Source of the DNA: Marinobacter caseinilyticus
Lineage (GTDB): Bacteria > Pseudomonadota > Gammaproteobacteria > Pseudomonadales > Oleiphilaceae
NCBI RefSeq assembly: GCF_011074955.1
Contig: NZ_WUQJ01000037.1
Span: 62,001 to 126,000, forward strand
Length of the DNA stretch: 64,000 bases
Direction of reading: 5' to 3'
The translations under genes and the position numbers were made by a program. Below the pieces are notes generated by a model. That model ran no database searches and was not told where the DNA came from. It saw only the letters and a program-made list of their open reading frames with translations. This document shows, piece by piece, positions 9,045-18,454 of this stretch; position 1 is the stretch's first letter; every line of letters begins with the position of its first letter.

Positions 9045-10436
9045 ATGACTGATCAGAACAAGACCTCCGAAAAGCCCTGGGGCGGTCGGTTCAGCGAACC
9101 GACGGATGCATTTGTGGAACGGTTCACAGCGTCGGTCGGGTTTGATCAGCGCCTTTACCACCACGACATCATCGGTTCTATTGCGCACGCCACCATGCTG
9201 GCGGAGGTGGGTGTGCTGACAGAGTCGGAGAAGGATCAGATTCTGGAAGGTCTTGCGGCCGTCAAGGCCGATATTGAAGCGGGGTCGTTCGAGTGGTCGG
9301 TCAGTCTTGAAGATGTGCACATGAATATTGAGGCCCGGTTGACCGACCGGATCGGAATTACCGGTAAAAAGCTTCACACCGGTCGCAGCCGCAATGACCA
9401 GGTGGCCACCGATATCCGTCTCTACCTGCGGGACGAAATTGACGTCATTGCCGACGAGTTGGCGCGACTGCAATCCGGGCTGCTGGATCTGGCCGAGCGC
9501 GAGGCCGATACCATCATGCCGGGCTTTACACATTTGCAAACCGCCCAGCCAGTGACCTTTGGCCACCACTTGCTGGCCTGGTATGAGATGTTGGTGCGGG
9601 ATGGCGAACGGTTGCAGGACTGCCGTAAGCGGGTCAATGTCATGCCGCTGGGTGCGGCCGCCCTGGCGGGCACCACATATCCAATTGACCGTGCCATGAC
9701 GGCCCGTTTGCTGGGCTTCGATCGGGCCTCTGAAAACTCGCTGGATTCGGTCAGCGATCGGGATTTCGCCATTGAATTTTGCAGCTTCGCGGCCCTGTTG
9801 ATGACGCATCTGTCCCGCTTCAGCGAAGAACTGGTGTTGTGGGCTTCGGCCCAGTTTGATTTTATCGATTTGCCGGACCGGTTCTGCACCGGGTCGTCCA
9901 TCATGCCGCAGAAGAAAAATCCGGATGTGCCAGAGCTGGTGCGTGGCAAGACCGGCCGAGTGAATGGCCATCTGATCAGCCTGCTGACGCTGATGAAGGG
10001 TCAGCCACTGGCGTATAACAAGGATAATCAGGAGGACAAAGAGCCGCTGTTCGACACCGTCGATACCGTGAAGGGTTGTCTGAAAGCCTATGCGGATATG
10101 GTGCCGGCCATTCATGCCAAAGCCGACAACATGAGAGTGGCGGCCAAGCGGGGTTTCTCCACCGCAACGGATCTGGCCGATTACCTGGTTAAAAAAGGGG
10201 TGGCCTTCCGCGACGCCCATGAAATTGTTGGCAAGGCGGTGGCTTTTGGTGTGGCCGAATCCCGCGACTTGTCGGATATGACGTTGGCCGAGCTGGCGGG
10301 ATTCTCCGATGTGATTGGTGAGGACGTGTTCGACGTGCTGACCCTGGAAGGTTCCGTGCAGGCCCGTAATCATCTCGGCGGTACCGCACCCGAGCAAGTC
10401 AGGGCCGCCGTGGCCCGTGCCCGTCAGTTCGCCTGA
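9045..10436 (+). CDS. argH: Argininosuccinate lyase
   Basis: ArgH splits argininosuccinate into arginine and fumarate, the last step of arginine synthesis. The 463-residue product has the expected length. It carries KPWGGRF at the N terminus, HTGRSRNDQVATD near residue 108, and the fumarase-superfamily signature GSSIMPQKKNPD near residues 283-294, which includes the catalytic serine loop. The ATG at 9045 has an AGGAAAG upstream. The 3' end overlaps the convergent GGDEF-EAL gene by 38 bases. The location downstream of algZ on the opposite strand matches Pseudomonas. Confidence 0.96.
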   Translation: MTDQNKTSEKPWGGRFSEPTDAFVERFTASVGFDQRLYHHDIIGSIAHATMLAEVGVLTESEKDQILEGLAAVKADIEAGSFEWSVSLEDVHMNIEARLTDRIGITGKKLHTGRSRNDQVATDIRLYLRDEIDVIADELARLQSGLLDLAEREADTIMPGFTHLQTAQPVTFGHHLLAWYEMLVRDGERLQDCRKRVNVMPLGAAALAGTTYPIDRAMTARLLGFDRASENSLDSVSDRDFAIEFCSFAALLMTHLSRFSEELVLWASAQFDFIDLPDRFCTGSSIMPQKKNPDVPELVRGKTGRVNGHLISLLTLMKGQPLAYNKDNQEDKEPLFDTVDTVKGCLKAYADMVPAIHAKADNMRVAAKRGFSTATDLADYLVKKGVAFRDAHEIVGKAVAFGVAESRDLSDMTLAELAGFSDVIGEDVFDVLTLEGSVQARNHLGGTAPEQVRAAVARARQFA

Positions 10437-12897
10437 CAGGTGGCGCCGCGTACTCGCCACCTATGCGGCCAGTGCGCAGTTCAACGGCTGCCGGTGTCAG
10501 ATCGGCCAGTGGCTTCGGCCGTGACAGCCGGAAGCCTTGGCCGTAGTGGAGGCCCAGGCTCCGGACTTTGCGTAAGGCATCGTCGTTTTCGATAAACGTG
10601 GCCACGGTTGTCTTGCCCGCGGCCTCCGCAATCTTGTGCAATGCCTCCACCATCACTTGCTGGACCGGATCATCGTGAAGGTGAGTCATCAGGCTCTGGT
10701 CCAGTTTGATGATGTCGACGGGCAGGCGAGCTGCCAGAGTGTAGCTCTGGACTGACGCCCCGGCGCCGTCCAGGGCAACCCGGCAGCCTATCTGGTGCAG
10801 GGCGTCACACAATACCGCCACTTCATCCGGGTATTGGGTGGCGTCCGATTCCCGGATCTCCAGACAAAAACAGTCAGGCGCAAACGGCGAGTCCTTAAGC
10901 GCTGTCTGCATAAAATCGGTAAAGGTGTCGTCCAGCACGCTGGCGAGTGACAGATTGAAGCCGCAGTATTTCAGACGCGGCTCCAGCAGGCTGTGCTGTG
11001 CCAGCCAAGCCAGTGTCTTGCGAATGACGGTGCGGTCAATGTCCTTAGCCAGGTCAAAGCGTTCGGCCACGGGCAGGAACTCATCCGGTAGCAGCAGCGG
11101 CAGCTTCTGGTTATCGCCGCGCAGGCGCGCCAGAATTTCGATATGGTCGCCCCAAGTCACGCTGGTCACCGGTCGCAGCGACTGGTATTCCAGGATCAAG
11201 CCGTCATTGTCGAGTGCGTGTTGCAGTTGAACCAGCCGGTCCCTGGTCTCACTTTCCTGCAGGCTGTCGGATTGGGCGTTAGCCGTGTGTAAGCGGCTGC
11301 GGCCAGCGCTTTTCGCTGTGTGGCAGACGTCCGCCGCCTGGCTCAGTAAGACATCCGGGTTGTCGGGTATCTGGTCGCCGAGCAGCAGCAAACCGGCGCT
11401 GGCGGTGGTTTGCAGGCTATGGGACTGCCAGTCAAAGGCAAATGTGGCGATTTGGTCGAGCAGGGTTTGCGCGACTTTTCGCGCCTCGTGTTCGTTGCAA
11501 TTCTCGATCAGCAACGCGAACGTGTCGCCCGACAGGCGAGCCAGAGCGTCCCGCTGTCGGACCTTCATTCCGAGCGCACCTGCCAGCTCCCGCAGATATC
11601 GGTCGCAGGCGCTGCTGCCGGCCTGTTCATTGAACCGGGCAAAATAGTCCAGATCGAGGTAAAGCAGGCCGTGGCAGTTTTTGGCGCTGCGTCGATTGTT
11701 GAGCAGTCGCGCCAGCTGGCGGGAAAATTCCCGTCGATTGAGCAGCCCGGTGACAGGGTCGTGTCGATTCAGGTAATTGCGCTGGCCATCGGCTCGGATC
11801 CGGTGGCTGATGTCCCGTGCCACCTGAACTGCGCCCACTACCTCGCCTTTGTGATCCAGCAGCCTCCGGAATTGGATTTCGTAAACCGGCAATTCCCGGT
11901 TTTGCTGGGCCAGAGGCATTTCGACAATGAAGCTGTCGCGTTCAAAGGCGCGAGCCCACAGGCGTTGTATCAATCGACGTTCATTGGGGTAGTCTTCCAG
12001 CGCATCACTCAGGCTATCGCCTTCAATCGGGGTCGCACTGAAGGTCTGTTCCATTTGCTGGGTGAAAGCCTGGTTGAAACAGATCAGGTTTAAATCCAGG
12101 TCCACCGCAACCACCATATCGTCAGTGGCTGCCATCACTGCCCGGAGCATCTGTCGGACATTGTCACGGTCCGTGGCCTGCTGCTGCATTTCGGTCCGAT
12201 CCATCAGCGTACCGCCGAGCCGGGTCACCTGCTCGTTATGTTTCAGCGCGCGGCCGTAGAGTCGGACGCGTCGTTGATGCTGGCGTGCCGTCAACAAATC
12301 GAGATCGATGCTGAAGGCCTGGCCGGTGTGGGCGCAGCGACGAAATAGCGCCCGGAGGCGTGCCTGGGCGTTCTGGCAATAAAACAGCGCTTGCTCCGGC
12401 GTGATCTCGGCGCCGGGCTTGAGTTCCAGCAGCCGGTAGAGGCCTTCGGTCCAGCTCATCTGGTTGTCTGTGATGTCCAGTTCCCAAATACCAATCTGCC
12501 CGGACTTTTCTGCGAGCTGAAGCAGCCGGGGATCCAGTGGTCTGTTGTCCCGCAGACTGATGAAGGCACTGGCGGCCTGGTCTGAGTCCCGGGCATCAAA
12601 TCGCAGCGTCACTTGGGCCGTAAAGAAAAAGCCCTCCTTATGTCTCAGGGTCAGCAACACTGCCTGCCCGGTCTCGAAGCGATGCCTGTGTCGGGGACTG
12701 AACGGGTCATCCTGGCCTGCGGCCGCAAGGTGGGTCAGCGGCTGCCCCACCAGATCATGGGTGTCAAAACCGAGAATGGTTCTGGCTTGGGTGTCCACAT
12801 AAGTGATCAGTCCACCGTCATCAACCCGGACGAGAGTCCGGCGATTGTCGGGTTGGCCTGTTTCGGAGCGATAGCGGTGAATGAAGAATTCTTTCAC
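10399..12897 (-). CDS. PAS-GGDEF-EAL protein with degenerate catalytic motifs
   Basis: The 832-residue product has two or three PAS-like domains (about 15-115, 125-235 and 245-370), a GGDEF-type domain (about 385-540) and an EAL-type domain (about 555-800). The diguanylate cyclase signature is SGDTF (456-460) instead of GG(D/E)EF. In the phosphodiesterase half the EAL motif is EIL at 587-589, the DDFGTG loop reads DGAGAS, and the AEGVE position reads ATFIE. Both activities are therefore doubtful, and the protein may act as a c-di-GMP or ligand-sensing scaffold, like LapD- or FimX-type proteins. No membrane helix is seen. It is divergent from cyaA with an 88-base gap, and its tail overlaps argH. 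Confidence 0.85.
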   Translation of the reverse strand: MKEFFIHRYRSETGQPDNRRTLVRVDDGGLITYVDTQARTILGFDTHDLVGQPLTHLAAAGQDDPFSPRHRHRFETGQAVLLTLRHKEGFFFTAQVTLRFDARDSDQAASAFISLRDNRPLDPRLLQLAEKSGQIGIWELDITDNQMSWTEGLYRLLELKPGAEITPEQALFYCQNAQARLRALFRRCAHTGQAFSIDLDLLTARQHQRRVRLYGRALKHNEQVTRLGGTLMDRTEMQQQATDRDNVRQMLRAVMAATDDMVVAVDLDLNLICFNQAFTQQMEQTFSATPIEGDSLSDALEDYPNERRLIQRLWARAFERDSFIVEMPLAQQNRELPVYEIQFRRLLDHKGEVVGAVQVARDISHRIRADGQRNYLNRHDPVTGLLNRREFSRQLARLLNNRRSAKNCHGLLYLDLDYFARFNEQAGSSACDRYLRELAGALGMKVRQRDALARLSGDTFALLIENCNEHEARKVAQTLLDQIATFAFDWQSHSLQTTASAGLLLLGDQIPDNPDVLLSQAADVCHTAKSAGRSRLHTANAQSDSLQESETRDRLVQLQHALDNDGLILEYQSLRPVTSVTWGDHIEILARLRGDNQKLPLLLPDEFLPVAERFDLAKDIDRTVIRKTLAWLAQHSLLEPRLKYCGFNLSLASVLDDTFTDFMQTALKDSPFAPDCFCLEIRESDATQYPDEVAVLCDALHQIGCRVALDGAGASVQSYTLAARLPVDIIKLDQSLMTHLHDDPVQQVMVEALHKIAEAAGKTTVATFIENDDALRKVRSLGLHYGQGFRLSRPKPLADLTPAAVELRTGRIGGEYAAPPVRRTDGHGPRRP

Positions 12898-12985
12898 GTT
12901 TGGGTCAGCGCCTGCTTTTATTTTTCTGCGTGTTTTGCAAGTATGCGATCATCATACTCGAAACCACCCCTTTTGCGGAGCCATC

Positions 12986-15862
12986 GTGACTGTTAAGGCT
13001 GCCAAGGCTGCACCGATTTCTCTCGACTTTGACGAGGGCATTGATCGCAAAACTCTCCGCCGCCTGTGTGACCGGTTTCGCCAGGTCAATCAGGCGCGCT
13101 GGCAGCGGGCCCGGTCGACGCTGGCGTATCGTCAGCAGGCCGTGTTGGATCTGTTACCGCTGATGTTTCACCTTAATCACCCGGCCCTGCCGGGCTATCT
13201 GGACAGCGACTGTCCCTACGGTCTGGCGAACTACACGCCGGGCCTCGAGGTTCTTGGTGCCGCCCAGCGACTGGCCCGGTCATTCGCCTGGCGGGACGGT
13301 GGCAAACGCAAACCGGATATTGACGCACTGTTTCTGATGGGCAGCCCGGGCACGCTCGGGCACTCCGTGGCGAGTGACCTGGATGTCTGGTTGTGCCATC
13401 GCCAGGATGTGTCTGAAATCGGCATTCAGCAACTGGAACGTAAGGCGGCGAAAATATCCCAGTGGTCAGCTTCGCTGGGTCTGGAGCTTCACGTCTTTGT
13501 GTTTTCAGCGTCGGATTGGCGCGAGGGTCGTCAGCGCGCGGAAGTGAACGGCGAAAATTGCGGCAGTGCCCAACGTTATCTATTGCTGGATGAATTCTAC
13601 CGGACCAGCATTCATCTGGGTGGGTGTTACCCGCTGTGGTGGTTAATTCCAGTAGCCGATGAAGAGTGCTACGAGTCGAGGGCGAGACAGTTGATCGACT
13701 GTCGCTTTATCCGGGGCGGTGATTACATCGATTTCGGCCCGGTTCCCGACGTGCCGGAGGAGGAATTTCTCGGGGCGGGTGTCTGGCAACTGTACAAGGG
13801 CATTGATGCGCCCTGGAAATCCCTGCTGAAACTGTTGCTGATTGAGTGTTACGCCCGTGACCGCGACCACGGTTTGTTGTCGCTGGCCTTCAAGGACGCA
13901 ATCTACCGGGGCGAAACCGACCCCGACCGTCTTGATCCCTACGTGTTGCTGTACCAGCGCCTCGAGCGCTGGTTGCTGGCTATGGACGCCCCGGACCGGC
14001 TGGAGTTGGTGCGACGAAGCCTGTATTTCAAGGCCGGTTTGCCCCTCAGTCGGGCCGAAACCACCGCCGATGGTTGGCGCGGCACCTTGCTTAATGATCT
14101 GGTGGCCGATTGGGGATGGTCACTGGCCACCATCAGATCACTGGATAATCGCCAGCAATGGCGTGCCGGAGACGTGCAAGCCATACGCCGGGCCATTGTG
14201 AACGAACTGACCCACAGCTACCGTCTGTTGTCACGAATGGCTCGCACCCATGCGGTCAAAGCGGCCATCAGCCCGGCTGACATGAGTTTGCTGGGTCGTA
14301 AGCTGTATGCCGCATTTCAACGCAAGGCCGGCAAGGTGGAGCTGATTAATCCGAACCTGGCACCGTCGCTGGCGGAAGAAAATCTCGCGTTTTATCATCA
14401 ATCGGAGCAGACCGGTGATGCGTCCGGCAATGGCTGGTTGCTCTACCGGGACCTGGAAAATCCCTCCGATGCCTTTTGGCAGCCGGTTATCCGGCGGGCC
14501 AGCAACCTGACCGAGCTACTGGTCTGGTGTCATTGCAACGGGCTGTTGACCCGGGCCACCCGACTCAATGTCCGGGCCGGGACCAGCACGTTGAACGTGG
14601 GCGAATTGCGAGAGCTGATTGAGTCGCTGGCCGTCAATCTCCCGGTACCGATTGAACCGGCAGGTCGCGAGGACCTGCAATCCGGGGCCCGGCCATTGCG
14701 CACGCTGCTGTTTGTCAATGTTGGCACCGACCCCCAGTCGCACCTGACCGAACGAGGGTTGCACAAACTCAGCTCCCGCCACGATTCCCTCGGGTTCAGT
14801 GGAGGCCGTGAAAACCTGGTGCACGGTATTGACCAGATCACGCTGAACAGTTGGCATGAAGTCAGTCTGCATCATTACGCCGCAGGCGATACCCTGATTC
14901 AGTGCCTTAAAAACTACCTGGCGACCGTCGTCGAGGCACCGGCCGCGTTGCCCCGGTTGTCGGTGCACTGCAATAACATCGGTCATGGCGGCACCATCGC
15001 ACGCCGGGTGCAGGAACTGTTTGCGGATGTGCAGGCAACGTTTTTTGCCGGGGGGGAGGGGCCGCACCCGCTGCGATACGTCATCGAAATGGACCGCCGC
15101 TTTTTTGTGTTGCAGTTTTTGGATAACCAGCCGGGGTTTATAGGTTTGGATAGCCGCTCGGCGTTGATCGAGTTTTTGCAAAAACCGCAGCAACATTATG
15201 CGCCGGTATTGTTTGATCGCTATGCGATGCTGGAGGATCCGGCCTTGCGGGCGGTGTGCCACGCCAGTCAGTCCGACAATGTACAAGTGTTTTACCAAAT
15301 TACTGGCCGTCGGGCGAAGCTGTGGGTTGTCGATGAACGTGGTTCTGTATCGGTCTGGCAGCAGCCTTATACGAGCCGCCGACACATGCTGGCGCCATTG
15401 CTGCGGTTTTTCGACAACGTCATTGAGCGCCGGCAGTTGCGCAATTCGACCGGCCTCGCGGGCAATGTTGCAGACTGTGACTGTTATGAATTGGTGCGAA
15501 AGGACAGCCTGTGGCAGGCCGAACGCAGATCGGTGGCGATTGACGAAGTGCCCCTGGTTGGGCTGGAAGTGCAGGCGGTCGGTGTTCAGGAAGGCGACAG
15601 CGTGTTGAGGTTTGACATGTTCTGTGGTGATCAGGAATTCACCGTGCAGGAGTATGGCGACCAGTTGATTCCGGCGGTTGCCCATTATGTCCGGTCCCTG
15701 CGGCGCTCGGACGAACCCTATCCGATTTATCTGACCGACATCCATTTGCCCCACGATCTGGACCCTCAGGGGTATCAGCAGGACCTGCAAACTACCCAGT
15801 ACCTGTACTATCGACGAGAGCTTGAGCAGTCGTTAAATCAGGAGGTCACCGGTGGTCGATGA
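12986..15862 (+). CDS. cyaA: Class I adenylate cyclase CyaA
   Basis: CyaA makes cAMP from ATP; in Pseudomonas-like bacteria cAMP acts through Vfr on type IV pili and virulence genes. The 958-residue product has the class I layout: a catalytic N-terminal half with the nucleotidyltransferase-like segment GSPGTLGHSVASDLDVWLCH near residue 118, and a large regulatory C-terminal half. The start chosen is GTG 12986, preceded by GCGGAG at 5-6 bases. The open frame extends 105 bases upstream, but those residues overlap the divergent gene and do not look like CyaA. It is followed by lptM and lysA, as in Pseudomonas. Confidence 0.93.
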   Translation: MTVKAAKAAPISLDFDEGIDRKTLRRLCDRFRQVNQARWQRARSTLAYRQQAVLDLLPLMFHLNHPALPGYLDSDCPYGLANYTPGLEVLGAAQRLARSFAWRDGGKRKPDIDALFLMGSPGTLGHSVASDLDVWLCHRQDVSEIGIQQLERKAAKISQWSASLGLELHVFVFSASDWREGRQRAEVNGENCGSAQRYLLLDEFYRTSIHLGGCYPLWWLIPVADEECYESRARQLIDCRFIRGGDYIDFGPVPDVPEEEFLGAGVWQLYKGIDAPWKSLLKLLLIECYARDRDHGLLSLAFKDAIYRGETDPDRLDPYVLLYQRLERWLLAMDAPDRLELVRRSLYFKAGLPLSRAETTADGWRGTLLNDLVADWGWSLATIRSLDNRQQWRAGDVQAIRRAIVNELTHSYRLLSRMARTHAVKAAISPADMSLLGRKLYAAFQRKAGKVELINPNLAPSLAEENLAFYHQSEQTGDASGNGWLLYRDLENPSDAFWQPVIRRASNLTELLVWCHCNGLLTRATRLNVRAGTSTLNVGELRELIESLAVNLPVPIEPAGREDLQSGARPLRTLLFVNVGTDPQSHLTERGLHKLSSRHDSLGFSGGRENLVHGIDQITLNSWHEVSLHHYAAGDTLIQCLKNYLATVVEAPAALPRLSVHCNNIGHGGTIARRVQELFADVQATFFAGGEGPHPLRYVIEMDRRFFVLQFLDNQPGFIGLDSRSALIEFLQKPQQHYAPVLFDRYAMLEDPALRAVCHASQSDNVQVFYQITGRRAKLWVVDERGSVSVWQQPYTSRRHMLAPLLRFFDNVIERRQLRNSTGLAGNVADCDCYELVRKDSLWQAERRSVAIDEVPLVGLEVQAVGVQEGDSVLRFDMFCGDQEFTVQEYGDQLIPAVAHYVRSLRRSDEPYPIYLTDIHLPHDLDPQGYQQDLQTTQYLYYRRELEQSLNQEVTGGR

Positions 15863-15925
15863 CCTCGCGTCATAGACGGCGACTCGGGTATACTTGCACC
15901 CTAATTAATGAAAGGGACGAGGTCC

Positions 15926-16120
15926 ATGCAGGCTCGAATTACGCTCGCGATGGCGTTTCTGGCAACCAGCCTGGTAACCGGGTGCGGGCAAAAAGGCCCG
16001 CTCTATCGCGATGCCCCGCTCAGGCTGGCACCGGCCGAGTTTGAGACTGAAGTTAAGGCCAGCGTTGAAACCGAAACTGACAGAGAGACGGCTGTAACCG
16101 GCACCAGCAAGCAGGAGTAA
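15926..16120 (+). CDS. lptM: LptM-like small lipoprotein
   Basis: A 64-residue lipoprotein with signal peptide and lipobox LVTGCGQKGPLYRD; the CGxKGPLY motif right after the lipidated cysteine defines the LptM (YifL) family. LptM binds the LptD-LptE translocon and helps its disulfide maturation in Escherichia coli. The tail is rich in Glu and Thr and probably disordered. The start chosen is ATG 15926, just after GAGG; an ATG 18 bases upstream lacks a ribosome site. It lies between cyaA and lysA, as in other Gammaproteobacteria. Confidence 0.85.
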   Translation: MQARITLAMAFLATSLVTGCGQKGPLYRDAPLRLAPAEFETEVKASVETETDRETAVTGTSKQE

Positions 16121-16214
16121 CCTTGCAAAGCGTCAGTGTCGAGCATTGTCGCGTGCCTTTGATTGCTTTTTATGCGCCTGAGCCGCCCCACCAACAACAG
16201 TGACAGGATACCGG

Positions 16215-17465
16215 ATGGATCATTTTAATTACCGTAATGGCCAGCTTTTTGCCGAAGACGTGGCGGTTGAGGACATTGCTGCGCGTTACGGTACGCCTGC
16301 TTATGTCTATTCACGCGCCACGCTCGAGCGTCATTATCGGGCTTACGACGAGGCGCTGGCGGATCGTCCCCACCTGGTTTGTTACGCGGTCAAAGCCAAC
16401 AGCAACCTGGCGGTGTTGAATGTACTGGCCCGGCTCGGCGCGGGCTTTGATATCGTTTCTGCAGGCGAACTTGAGCGGGTCTTGCGCGCCGGAGGTGACC
16501 CCTCGCGGGTGGTGTTCTCCGGGGTTGGCAAGCAACCCTGGGAAATGCGCCGGGCGCTGGAAGTGGGGGTCCGGTGTTTCAATGTGGAATCGGACACAGA
16601 GCTCGACCGGCTGAACCTCATCGCCGGTGAGTTGGGCGTCAAAGCGCCGGTGTCATTGCGGGTGAATCCGGACGTCGACGCCGGCACCCATCCCTATATT
16701 TCTACAGGCTTGAAAGAGAACAAGTTCGGTATCGACATCATTGAAGCACCGGCGGTGTATGCCCGGGCGGCCACGCTGCCCAACCTGAACATTATCGGGG
16801 TGGACTGCCACATCGGATCGCAGCTGACGACCGTGACGCCGTTTCTCGATGCCCTAGACCGGGTGTTGGCGTTGATTGATCGCCTGGCGGAGAGCGGGAT
16901 TCAGATCCGCCACTTGGACATGGGCGGCGGCCTTGGGGTGACGTACGATCAGGAGCAACCCCCGCTGCCGTCAGACTATGTTACGCGGCTGAACGAGCGG
17001 CTGGGCGACCGGCCACTGGAACTGGTGTTGGAACCGGGCCGCTCAATTGCGGCCAACGCGGGCATCCTGTTGACGCGGGTGGAATTTCTCAAGTGCACCG
17101 AGCATCGCAATTTTGCAATTATTGATGCGGCCATGAATGACCTGATACGGCCCGCGCTCTATAGCGCCTGGCAGGCAATTGTGCCGGCTCGACAGCGTGA
17201 CGATGTTGAAGAAAAAACCTGGGATCTGGTGGGGCCCGTCTGCGAAACCGGCGATTTCCTGGGCAAAGACCGGCCCCTCCGGCTGGCGCCGGGCGATTTG
17301 CTGGCCGTGCGCTCGGCGGGTGCCTACGGTTTTGTGATGAGTTCCAATTACAACAGCCGAAACCGGCCGCCGGAATTGATGGTGGACGGCAACGAGGTGC
17401 ACGTGGTGCGACAGCGGGAAACGCTGGATGACCAATTGCGCCTCGAAGCCTGCGTGCCGGCATGA
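16215..17465 (+). CDS. lysA: Diaminopimelate decarboxylase
   Basis: LysA decarboxylates meso-diaminopimelate to lysine using PLP. The 416-residue product starts MDHFNYRNGQLFAEDV, close to the Pseudomonas protein, and carries the PLP lysine K60 in CYAVKANSN, the HIGSQ segment, the glycine-rich GGGLGV phosphate loop and the C-terminal PVCETGDF motif. ATG 16215 is chosen because AGGA lies seven bases upstream and it gives the family N terminus; a GTG at 16200 is in frame. The stop overlaps the possible dapF start in an ATGA, forming a lysA-dapF operon. Confidence 0.95.
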   Translation: MDHFNYRNGQLFAEDVAVEDIAARYGTPAYVYSRATLERHYRAYDEALADRPHLVCYAVKANSNLAVLNVLARLGAGFDIVSAGELERVLRAGGDPSRVVFSGVGKQPWEMRRALEVGVRCFNVESDTELDRLNLIAGELGVKAPVSLRVNPDVDAGTHPYISTGLKENKFGIDIIEAPAVYARAATLPNLNIIGVDCHIGSQLTTVTPFLDALDRVLALIDRLAESGIQIRHLDMGGGLGVTYDQEQPPLPSDYVTRLNERLGDRPLELVLEPGRSIAANAGILLTRVEFLKCTEHRNFAIIDAAMNDLIRPALYSAWQAIVPARQRDDVEEKTWDLVGPVCETGDFLGKDRPLRLAPGDLLAVRSAGAYGFVMSSNYNSRNRPPELMVDGNEVHVVRQRETLDDQLRLEACVPA

Positions 17466-18394
17466 GTGATAATGCGATGAGTGATGCCCAGCGCGGTACA
17501 GGGCCAATGCTTAGCTTTACTAAAATGCATGGGCTTGGGAACGATTTTCTGGTGGTCGACGCCATCAGTCAGCCGTTTCGGTTACGTCCGGAGATGATTC
17601 GGACGCTGGCAGACCGCCACTTTGGCGTCGGGTTTGACCAGTTGCTGGTGGTGGAACCTCCGGGGTTGCCGGATGTGGATTTTCGCTACCGTATTTTTAA
17701 TTCCGATGGCTCGGAAGTCGAACAGTGTGGCAACGGCGCCCGGTGCTTCGCCCGCTTTGTGCGCGATCAGCGCCTGACCAACAAGAAAGTGATTCGGGTA
17801 CAAACCGCCGGTGGTGTACTGGAATTACGAACCGGGAAAGACGGTTGGGTGACGGTCAATATGGGGGTTCCTGAACTCAATCCACCGGCCATTCCATTCG
17901 CCGCCGATGGCCGTCAGGTGTCGTACCCCATTGAAGTGGAAGGTGTTTGCTATGACATGAGCGCGGTTTCCATGGGTAACCCTCACGGCGTGCTTGTGGT
18001 AGATGATGTGGAAACTGCACCGGTCGCGACCCTGGGTCCGGCGCTGGAGAAGCACGCCCGGTTTCCCGCTCGAGCAAACATCGGGTTTCTACAGATTGTC
18101 GATCGCACCCATGCCTGCTTGCGGGTGTTTGAGCGTGGTGCAGGCGAGACCATGGCGTGTGGCAGTGGTGCGTGTGCCGCAGTGGTAGCGGGTCAGCTTC
18201 GGGGCTTGCTGGACAGCCGTGTGGAGGTGGCATTGCTGGGCGGCTCGCTGGTGATTGAATGGCAGGGTGAAGGTGCCCCTGTTATGATGGAAGGCCCGAC
18301 GGCGCGCGTGTTTGACGGCCAACTCCGGCTTCCGGGCGAACCCCCTGCGCGGCGGGGACGGCGGACGAATCGGTCCGGCCAGACCTCCCGATAA
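17462..18394 (+). CDS. dapF: Diaminopimelate epimerase
   Basis: DapF interconverts LL- and meso-diaminopimelate for lysine and peptidoglycan. The product contains both catalytic cysteine segments, CGNGARCFARF and ACGSGACAA, and the substrate loop NSDGSEVEQC. The family usually begins at the MLSFTKMHGLGNDF methionine (17507), which would give 295 residues; the earlier ATG at 17462 overlaps lysA by four bases and would add 15 residues. Which start is used is not settled. The C terminus carries an extra tail of about 20 residues rich in Arg (PPARRGRRTNRSGQTSR) not typical of DapF. Confidence 0.93.
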   Translation: MSDNAMSDAQRGTGPMLSFTKMHGLGNDFLVVDAISQPFRLRPEMIRTLADRHFGVGFDQLLVVEPPGLPDVDFRYRIFNSDGSEVEQCGNGARCFARFVRDQRLTNKKVIRVQTAGGVLELRTGKDGWVTVNMGVPELNPPAIPFAADGRQVSYPIEVEGVCYDMSAVSMGNPHGVLVVDDVETAPVATLGPALEKHARFPARANIGFLQIVDRTHACLRVFERGAGETMACGSGACAAVVAGQLRGLLDSRVEVALLGGSLVIEWQGEGAPVMMEGPTARVFDGQLRLPGEPPARRGRRTNRSGQTSR

Positions 18395-18454
18395 ACAACA
18401 GGCGATTGTGCCTGTGCAGCCGGTCCTTGTGGACGGTGATGGAAGGAGAACACC

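Noticed and set aside
8976..10460. 494-codon minus-strand frame opposite argH
   Set aside because: Long antisense frames are common in GC-rich genes; the sense strand is clearly argH, and the composition (His/Gln/Arg-rich) is not protein-like.
14516..15790. 424-codon minus-strand frame opposite cyaA
   Set aside because: Shadow of the cyaA coding frame, with no recognisable domain.
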